A DNA stretch of 6,530 nucleotides, from NCBI GenBank assembly GCA_903827075.1, contig CAIKGX010000024.1:1-6530 (forward strand), in the 5' to 3' direction. Shown here piece by piece: positions 1 to 4,527 of the stretch; positions within the stretch are counted from its first letter, which is position 1, and each line of letters begins with the position of its first letter. The notes beneath the pieces were generated by a model. The model was not told where the DNA came from, did no database searches, and worked only from the letters and a program-made list of their open reading frames with translations. This DNA is from an uncultured beta proteobacterium (GTDB taxonomy: Bacteria > Pseudomonadota > Gammaproteobacteria > Burkholderiales > Burkholderiaceae). A program made the position numbers and the translations under genes.

Positions 1-1
1 A

Positions 2-235
2 GGCATTACCCAGAGCATGTCTAGAAAAGGGAACTGCTTAGATAACGCCGTCATGGAAAACTGGTTTGGGATTATGAAAACTGAGTTCTTCTACCAAAAG
101 AAGTTTGCAGATGTTCGAACATTTAAAGCGGAGCTGCATGAATATATCCACTACTACAACCACGACCGAATCAAACAAAAACTAAAGGGATTGAGCCCGG
201 TGCAATACCGAACTCAATCCCTTCTGGTAACCTAA
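2..235 (+). CDS. IS3-family transposase (OrfB), C-terminal fragment
   Basis: This is the C-terminal 77 codons of a DDE (rve-type integrase core) transposase, which cuts and joins the ends of its own insertion sequence. The frame is already open at the left edge: G-I-T-Q-S precedes the first internal Met at 17, so that Met is not the start. The block SRKGNCLDNAVMENWFG holds the last catalytic acidic residue, the Glu encoded at 56-58. It is followed by KTE and a typical IS3/IS150 tail with YYNHDRIKQKLKGLSPVQYR. The stop is TAA at 233-235, just inside the inverted repeat. The two catalytic Asp residues and the N-terminal orfA part are outside the window. Family assignment is firm; the exact subgroup is less so. 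Confidence 0.9.
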   Translation, partial: GITQSMSRKGNCLDNAVMENWFGIMKTEFFYQKKFADVRTFKAELHEYIHYYNHDRIKQKLKGLSPVQYRTQSLLVT

Positions 236-240
236 TTAAA

Positions 241-266
241 CTGTCCAACTTTTGTGGGTCAGTTCA
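241..266. repeat. Terminal inverted repeat (right end) of the IS3-family element
   Basis: Read on the minus strand from 266 the sequence begins TGAACTGACCCACAAAAGTT, a form common at the ends of IS150-like IS3 elements (TG start, CTGACCC, then AAAAGTTGGAC). It lies 6 bases after the transposase stop, as expected. The matching left repeat is not in the window, so the boundary rests on family resemblance. Confidence 0.65.
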
Positions 267-268
267 AT

Positions 269-285
269 GAGAGGCCTTTTGTTTG
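269..285 (+). terminator. Possible 3' half of a rho-independent terminator, split by the IS
   Basis: Immediately outside the IS end the sequence reads GAGAGGCCTTTTGTTTG: a GC-rich arm running into a T-rich tail, as in the descending half of an intrinsic terminator. No complementary left arm (AAAAGGCCTC) is present nearby, because the IS occupies that place. The reading is speculative. The six-base AGGCCT is also self-complementary and could occur by chance. Confidence 0.2.
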
Positions 286-318
286 TCTAGGATAGATTAA
301 TATCCGCTGGTGCTGATC

Positions 319-777
319 TTATTTCTTACTTGGTGCCACTACGTTGGCATTCTTAGGAGATGCGGTAATAGTAATCAGTGTCTTAGGTCCTGCTAAAGAA
401 CCTTCATTCAACTCCACCGTAGCAGTACGATCACCTTTAGTGAAAACCAAAATACTAGTCTTAGATTTCACGGCACTAATGGTAGTCCAACCCGCTCTTG
501 GATATTCCGATTGAAAGAATGCGTAAATGTCTGTGGGACTTTGCACGCCAGAAAGCACTACCCGCCCAACCCAGTTATCACCGCGTCCAATAATTAAAGA
601 ATCTGATCCAATAATTTTAGAGGCAGCAGGCAAAGGCATATCGCCTAAGAGCTGCGCTTGAATTTCCTGAACTTCACTAGGCGTACCAGTAGGAGAGTCG
701 CCCGAAGATGCGCAAGCACCCAATAGCAAGGCCAGGGAGATAGCTGCGGTAAGCCTAAAAATTGGAAATACGGTCAT
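319..777 (-). CDS. Small outer-membrane lipoprotein of unknown function (152 aa)
   Basis: The product begins with a lipoprotein signal peptide: a short N-region with Arg8, a hydrophobic stretch at about 11-20, and a lipobox L19-G20-A21-C22. Cys22 would be lipidated. Ala at +2 rather than Asp predicts sorting to the outer membrane. A Ser/Gly/Pro-rich linker (about 23-36) leads to a compact domain of about 100 residues with alternating beta-like stretches: LPLPAASKIIG at about 46-57, SLIIGRGDNWVGRVVL at about 60-75, a YAFF...GW segment at 85-97, ILVFTKGDR at 109-117 and a final TLITIT strand at 133-138. I do not recognise a named family, though conserved lipoproteins of this form occur in Burkholderiales (from memory). 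The start has AAGG (786-789) 8 bases upstream and a good promoter behind it. It is transcribed away from the glycan operon and probably unrelated to it. Confidence 0.85.
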   Translation of the reverse strand: MTVFPIFRLTAAISLALLLGACASSGDSPTGTPSEVQEIQAQLLGDMPLPAASKIIGSDSLIIGRGDNWVGRVVLSGVQSPTDIYAFFQSEYPRAGWTTISAVKSKTSILVFTKGDRTATVELNEGSLAGPKTLITITASPKNANVVAPSKK

Positions 778-807
778 TGTTTTTGCCTTGGCACTAAATA
801 TAAGAGC

Positions 808-835
808 ATTTTAGGGGAGTGGCGCAATTCGTCAA
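808..835 (-). promoter_or_regulatory. Sigma70-type promoter for the lipoprotein gene
   Basis: On the minus strand TTGACG (830-835) and TAAAAT (808-813) are separated by 16 bases, each box matching consensus at 5 of 6 positions. Transcription would begin near position 801, giving a leader of about 24 bases that contains the AAGG ribosome site. This is the best promoter match I found in the intergenic region. Confidence 0.6.
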
Positions 836-1219
836 GGAAATCGATGTGAATTCTAAGCATAGCGTCGATTGGATAGTCCAAACCCTAATGTAGTTTGCGT
901 CTGGCTGGAGTAATAACTTAAATACTGAAGCCCATATTTCTAGTTGAAATTAGTCTAATCAAACCAGATAGGTTAGTAGCAATCATCTATGTAATTTGAG
1001 CGAAAAAAGAAAATAATAAGCGATATGCAATAAAAAAATTAACTAAAAACAACTTATTCACATTGCACCAAATATGTGCGCATTGAAGAATGGGCCAATA
1101 TTCCCCCTATTTAAAATTCACCTAAGTATTAGCTCATCACATGAAAAAGTTTAGGGCATTTTAAAAATGAAAGCACTTAATTTGGCCATGGTTGATCTAG
1201 ATCTTTTTGAGGCTCTATT
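836..1219. other. Non-coding AT-rich region upstream of the glycan operon
   Basis: No convincing gene was found here beyond the tiny upstream ORF listed separately. It contains an A-rich run at about 1002-1050 and a small dyad ATTAG-T-CTAAT (949-959). Another weak dyad, GCAC/GTGC, lies at about 1065-1079, and a perfect palindrome GATCTAGATC at 1194-1203. The only promoter candidate I can suggest for the operon is TTGCAC (1063-1068), 17 bases, AAGAAT (1086-1091), with 4 of 6 matches in each box. It is weak and unproven. No riboswitch or attenuator hairpin with a T-tract was recognised. Confidence 0.5.
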
Positions 1220-1226
1220 TTGCTAA
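1167..1226 (+). CDS. Possible 19-codon upstream ORF overlapping the wecB start
   Basis: An ATG at 1167 opens a frame encoding MKALNLAMVDLDLFEALFC that ends at TAA 1224-1226, overlapping the first 7 bases of wecB in a different frame. AGGG at 1153-1156 lies 10 bases before the ATG and could act as a ribosome site. The stop lies close enough to the TTG start of wecB for terminating ribosomes to restart there. The peptide resembles no leader that I recognise, and an ORF of this size can arise by chance. Confidence 0.2.
   Translation: MKALNLAMVDLDLFEALFC
1209..1212 (+). promoter_or_regulatory. Ribosome binding site selecting the TTG start of wecB
   Basis: GAGG lies 7 bases before the TTG at 1220. 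An in-frame TGA at 1208-1210 rules out any start further upstream, and there is no ATG before the conserved KILIVCGTRPE block. TTG at 1220 is therefore the only reasonable start. Confidence 0.7.
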
Positions 1227-2317
1227 CTCCATCTAAGATCTTAATTGTTTGTGGTACGCGTCCAGAAATTATTAAATTAGCGCCCATCTATCATTTTTTA
1301 CGTATGCAAACTTGGTGCGAAGTTCAGTGGCTACACACTGGCCAACATCAAGAAATGGCCGAACAAATTTTGGCTTGTTTCGACATCATTCCCGATATTG
1401 TTCTAAGTAGGGCAGGAAGCTCGCTCTCTGAATTCAGCATAGGCTGTCGACAGCAATTGGATGTGGTGATGGAATCGAAGAAATGGGGTGCCGTCATCGT
1501 TCAGGGTGATACTGAAAGCGCGTTCCTCGGAGGATTATCTGCCTTCTATCAACGCATTCCTATTGCACATGTAGAAGCAGGTCTAAGAACTTATGACTTA
1601 AGCAGGCCCTTTCCAGAAGAAGGTCTTCGGCAGATGCTTTCCCGTATTACCCATTTTCACTTTCCCCCAACTGAGGGTGGAAAAGATGCCTTGATTCAAG
1701 AGGCAATCCCTGTAAAAAATATTTATGTCACAGGTAACACTGTGGTTGATGCTCAACAGTGGGTTATTAAGAAATATAGTATTCATAAAATAGATGCGCC
1801 CGGTCGGAATATCTTAGTCACCATGCATCGACGAGAAAATTGGGGAGACGATATTGAGGAGGCTTGTACTGCAATTGCTAGCCTAGCCAAATCTCACCCT
1901 GACTTAAATGTGCTATTTCCGGTTCACCTCAATCCGATTGTTCAAAAATCAGTCGACCCTATTTTGGGCGGTCTCAGCAATGTCACTCTAACTGACCCGC
2001 TTGGGTATCTTGAAATGCAGCAAGCCATTGCGAATGCATGGTTAATTTTGACTGATTCAGGTGGAATTCAGGAAGAGGCGCCTACCTTTCATGTGCCCGT
2101 ATTGGTCCTCAGAAGAGAAACTGAAAGGCCTGAGGCAGTTCAGGCTGGATGCGCCAAGATTATTGGCACCAGTGGAGCAGCAGTAATAAAAGAGGTAAAT
2201 GCTTTATGGGAAGATACCGGACTTTATCAATCCATGAAACCTAGCAGCAATCCTTTTGGGGATGGGCACGCTAGCGAACGAATCAGTGAAGTTCTAAAGA
2301 GCCAGTTAAGTCACTAG
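1220..2317 (+). CDS. wecB: UDP-N-acetylglucosamine 2-epimerase (non-hydrolysing)
   Basis: The cytoplasmic enzyme interconverts UDP-GlcNAc and UDP-ManNAc. The 365 residues cover the whole family fold (E. coli WecB has 376); the deficit is mainly a shorter loop around residues 184-196. Visible motifs are GTRPEIIK (12-19), GDTE (97-100), HVEAGLRT (117-124), PFPEE (130-134), TGNTVVD (171-177), HRREN (203-207), PVHLNP (234-239), TDSGGIQEE (278-286) and ERPEAV (302-307). The residues matching E. coli catalytic Asp95, Glu117, Glu131 and His213 are all present: Asp98, Glu119, Glu133 and His203. The enzyme therefore looks active. Glu286 falls in the C-terminal substrate-binding block. Its position directly before nfrB implies that it supplies UDP-ManNAc for the NfrB glycan rather than, or as well as, for enterobacterial common antigen-like or capsule pathways. 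Translation starts at TTG, which may limit expression. Confidence 0.93.
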   Translation: MLTPSKILIVCGTRPEIIKLAPIYHFLRMQTWCEVQWLHTGQHQEMAEQILACFDIIPDIVLSRAGSSLSEFSIGCRQQLDVVMESKKWGAVIVQGDTESAFLGGLSAFYQRIPIAHVEAGLRTYDLSRPFPEEGLRQMLSRITHFHFPPTEGGKDALIQEAIPVKNIYVTGNTVVDAQQWVIKKYSIHKIDAPGRNILVTMHRRENWGDDIEEACTAIASLAKSHPDLNVLFPVHLNPIVQKSVDPILGGLSNVTLTDPLGYLEMQQAIANAWLILTDSGGIQEEAPTFHVPVLVLRRETERPEAVQAGCAKIIGTSGAAVIKEVNALWEDTGLYQSMKPSSNPFGDGHASERISEVLKSQLSH

Positions 2318-2319
2318 CC

Positions 2320-4527
2320 ATGTATCTGATTGATGTTGCAGCAAGCTTTCTTTTTATACTCAAATTTGTTGCGATAACCGTCGCAATCATTATCTCTATT
2401 AGTAGCATCGATGATTTGGTCATCGATATTGTGTATTGGGGTCGTCGTTTTATTCGGTCAATCACCATTTATCGACAGCATCCAAAAATGCAGTATTCCG
2501 CCCTATTTTCTCTTCCAGAAAAGCCGCTTGCCATTATGGTTCCCGCGTGGCACGAAACGGGCGTCATTGGGAAAATGGCAGAATTAGCCGCCATCACAAT
2601 TGATTATGAGAATTACCATATCTTCGTTGGAACCTATCCCAATGACCCAGAGACACAATTAGATGTAGATAAGGTCTGCGCCGTTTTTCCAAATGTACAT
2701 AAAGTGATATGTGCAAGACCTGGCCCCACCAGTAAAGCAGACTGCCTAAATAACGTGCTAGACGCGATATTGCAATTTGAGTTACAGGCTAGCCTAGAGT
2801 TCTCTGGTTTTATCTTGCACGATTCAGAAGACGTTGTTTCACCCCTAGAGTTGCGTCTCTTTAATTTTCTTCTCCCAAAGAATGACCTTATTCAAATTCC
2901 CGTTTATCCCTTTGAGAAAAGCTGGAAGAACTTTACCTGCATGCATTACTTGGATGAATTTGCAGAATTGCACGGCAAGGATGTGGTGGTGAGAGAAGCA
3001 TTAGCTGGACAGGTTCCTAGTGCTGGTGTTGGAACTTGCTTTAGTCGAAAAGCGGTCTTGGCCTTGTTAGAAGATGGCGATGGAATTGCATTTGATGCGC
3101 AAAGCTTGACCGAAGACTATGACATCGGCTTTCGCCTAAAAGCTAAAGGCCTTAAAGAAATTTTTGTTCGGTTTCCAGTCATATTGGACGACTCGGAACA
3201 AGCAAGAAAAAAATTGCTGTGGGGGCAAAGTATTCGGGATTCAAATGTTATTTGCGTTCGAGAGTATTTCCCGGATACGATGGCAACTGCTATTAGACAA
3301 AAATCGCGCTGGATTACAGGTATTGTGTTTCAAGGCTATAGAACACATCGCTGGACTGCAAACCCTATCTTGAACTACTTCCTTTGGCGAGACCGCAAAG
3401 GCGCAATTACAAACTTTATTAGCTTCATTGCAACAATCATTTTGTTTCAATTAATTCTGCTTTGGCTTTATCAAAATTTATGGCCCGGAGCATACCATTT
3501 CTTATCCATTTTTGAGTCGAGTGAATGGTTAATGGGATTTTTGTGGCTCAATTTCTTTTTGATGATGAATCGAATTGCACAGCGAATATTTTTCGTTTCA
3601 TCCTATTACGGCTTAAAAGAAGGCCTGATGTCAATCCCACGCTTATTTTGGGGCAACTATATTAATTTCATGGCCAATTGGAAGGCGGTGAAACAAGTCA
3701 TTGAGCATGGTGATGTTCGTCGTATTGCTTGGGATAAGACGACTCATGATTTTCCATCTATTGGTCTTGAGAATAAGGAACGTAAAAAGTTAGGCCATAT
3801 TCTTGTCGAGCAAAAGGTAATTACTCAAGAGCAGCTTGAATCAGTTTTAGGCCATAGAAAAAATGGTTTAAAAATAGGTAGCGCCCTTGTGCATGAGGGA
3901 TTCTTGACGTCTACTGAGCTGGCCGATGCATTGGCAATCCAAGCTGGTGTGCCTAGTGAGTCAATTGATGCTTATGCCATTTCAGAAGATCTGATCAATA
4001 GCGTTTCCGCCTCTATTGCTTTGCAATATGCAATTTTGCCCATTAGACAGGAAACTGGTTTTTTAGTGCTTGCTAGCGAATCTGCTCTAGATCCCATCTC
4101 TATTGCGGCGATCAGTAGGAAAGTGGGCTGTCAAATACGTTATGTCATTGCGCCAAAAGGTCAGGTCACCATCGGACTAAGGAAATGGTATACCCATCTA
4201 CGAACGGATGATCCTCAAAAAGCACTGGAAGAGGCGGTTTCCGCTGGAAAGATCAATAAAAATCAGTCTGAAGAAATCTGGAAGTTTTATGTCTCTAGGC
4301 AGGTGTTACTCGCTGAAGTCTTAGTTTCCTTGGGGCATATTAATGAAGCCGCATTACGAGCTTTGCTTTTACAACACTCGGTCACCAAGTTATATCTTGG
4401 CGATTTTTTGGTTGATAAAAATATCATTAGCAAAGAGACATTGCAAAAAGCGCTGGAACTTCAGCATCGTCTTCAGCCTGATATTCGCAAGTTAATTGAG
4501 TCTGCACTTCCATTGCAAAGCACCTAA
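2320..4527 (+). CDS. nfrB: NfrB-like inner-membrane family 2 glycosyltransferase with C-terminal MshEN (c-di-GMP) region
   Basis: This 735-residue protein has the size and domain order of E. coli NfrB (phage N4 adsorption protein B), an exopolysaccharide synthase. A transmembrane helix at about 8-30 is followed by an Arg-rich stretch, so the N-terminus should be outside and the catalytic domain cytoplasmic. The GT2 domain (about 66-345) has MVPAWHE (73-79), YPNDP (106-110), HDSED (167-171), TED (264-266, Asp266 the likely catalytic base) and QKSRW (327-331), the processive-synthase QxxRW signature. Two further membrane helices lie at about 366-388 and 401-425 and return the C-terminus to the cytoplasm. 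Residues 490-541 form a tandem MshEN motif (KLGHIL... then KIGSAL...ALAIQ), followed by the rest of a GspE N-terminal-type domain to about 625 and a second degenerate copy at 663-715. In E. coli NfrB is reported to bind c-di-GMP through this domain and to use WecB product. The sugar used here is inferred from the adjacent wecB. The start is ATG, 2 bases after wecB, with only a weak TTAAG upstream. Confidence 0.9.
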   Translation: MYLIDVAASFLFILKFVAITVAIIISISSIDDLVIDIVYWGRRFIRSITIYRQHPKMQYSALFSLPEKPLAIMVPAWHETGVIGKMAELAAITIDYENYHIFVGTYPNDPETQLDVDKVCAVFPNVHKVICARPGPTSKADCLNNVLDAILQFELQASLEFSGFILHDSEDVVSPLELRLFNFLLPKNDLIQIPVYPFEKSWKNFTCMHYLDEFAELHGKDVVVREALAGQVPSAGVGTCFSRKAVLALLEDGDGIAFDAQSLTEDYDIGFRLKAKGLKEIFVRFPVILDDSEQARKKLLWGQSIRDSNVICVREYFPDTMATAIRQKSRWITGIVFQGYRTHRWTANPILNYFLWRDRKGAITNFISFIATIILFQLILLWLYQNLWPGAYHFLSIFESSEWLMGFLWLNFFLMMNRIAQRIFFVSSYYGLKEGLMSIPRLFWGNYINFMANWKAVKQVIEHGDVRRIAWDKTTHDFPSIGLENKERKKLGHILVEQKVITQEQLESVLGHRKNGLKIGSALVHEGFLTSTELADALAIQAGVPSESIDAYAISEDLINSVSASIALQYAILPIRQETGFLVLASESALDPISIAAISRKVGCQIRYVIAPKGQVTIGLRKWYTHLRTDDPQKALEEAVSAGKINKNQSEEIWKFYVSRQVLLAEVLVSLGHINEAALRALLLQHSVTKLYLGDFLVDKNIISKETLQKALELQHRLQPDIRKLIESALPLQST
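3787..3942 (+). other. MshEN c-di-GMP-binding motif pair within NfrB (residues 490-541)
   Basis: Two 24-residue motifs fit the MshEN pattern RLGxxL...L...L..Q. The first spans residues 490-513 and the second 518-541, with a 4-residue spacer (KNGL) instead of the usual 5. The second copy is well kept (Lys518, Gly520, Leu523, Gly527, Leu534, Leu538, Gln541). In the first copy the leading Arg is Lys490 and the final Gln is Arg513. The fold is expected to be kept; nucleotide affinity may be altered by these changes. Confidence 0.7.
4306..4464 (+). other. Second, degenerate MshEN-like motif pair at the NfrB C-terminus (residues 663-715)
   Basis: Residues 663-686 and 692-715 repeat the same spacing of Leu residues and a final Gln (Gln685 near the end of the first, Gln715 at the end of the second). 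YLGDFLV at 692-698 takes the place of RLGxxLV. The Arg/Lys at position 1 is missing in both copies and the Gly of the first copy is Ala665. It probably keeps the helical fold as a packing or dimer module and is unlikely to bind the ligand in the standard way. Confidence 0.5.

Larger units (their letters stand above)
1..266 (+). mobile_element. Right end of an IS3-family insertion sequence (IS150-like), left part outside window
   Basis: This is the terminal part of an IS3-family element: the 3' end of the transposase frame, then a short non-coding tail and a terminal inverted repeat. The proposed outer end is the CA at 265-266, so the element reads inward from its tip as TGAACTGACCCAC, a TG...CA end as expected for this family. 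The left end and orfA lie outside the window, so whether the element is intact cannot be judged. The transposase tail has no stop or frameshift before its natural end, which suggests a fairly recent insertion. The following ATG (267-269) would be the candidate 3-bp target duplication. Confidence 0.8.

Noticed and set aside
290..305. GGATA-N6-TATCC inverted repeat after the lipoprotein gene as a terminator
   Set aside because: The stem has only 5 pairs, mostly weak, and no T-tract follows on either strand.
1063..1091. Promoter TTGCAC-17-AAGAAT for the operon
   Set aside because: It has 4 of 6 matches in each box, which is common by chance in AT-rich DNA; it is mentioned in the intergenic entry but not called as a feature.
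1141..1164. Seven-codon frame starting ATGAAAAAG upstream of wecB
   Set aside because: It is too short, has no ribosome site and carries no recognisable content.
836..1219. CRISPR array, tRNA, riboswitch or sigma54 promoter in the intergenic region
   Set aside because: No direct repeats with regular spacing, no cloverleaf, no conserved aptamer core and no TGGC-N8-TTGC-type pair were seen.
1598..1786. Minus-strand open frame of 62 codons inside wecB
   Set aside because: It lies wholly opposite conserved catalytic-domain codons of wecB, has no recognisable product and is best explained as a shadow.
2283..2468. Minus-strand open frame across the wecB/nfrB junction
   Set aside because: It is antisense to the wecB end and the NfrB first membrane helix, with no family resemblance; its composition reflects the complement of hydrophobic codons.
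3164..3450. Two overlapping 69-codon frames (plus and minus) inside nfrB
   Set aside because: Both overlie the segment of nfrB leading to and including the QxxRW motif, and neither resembles a protein.
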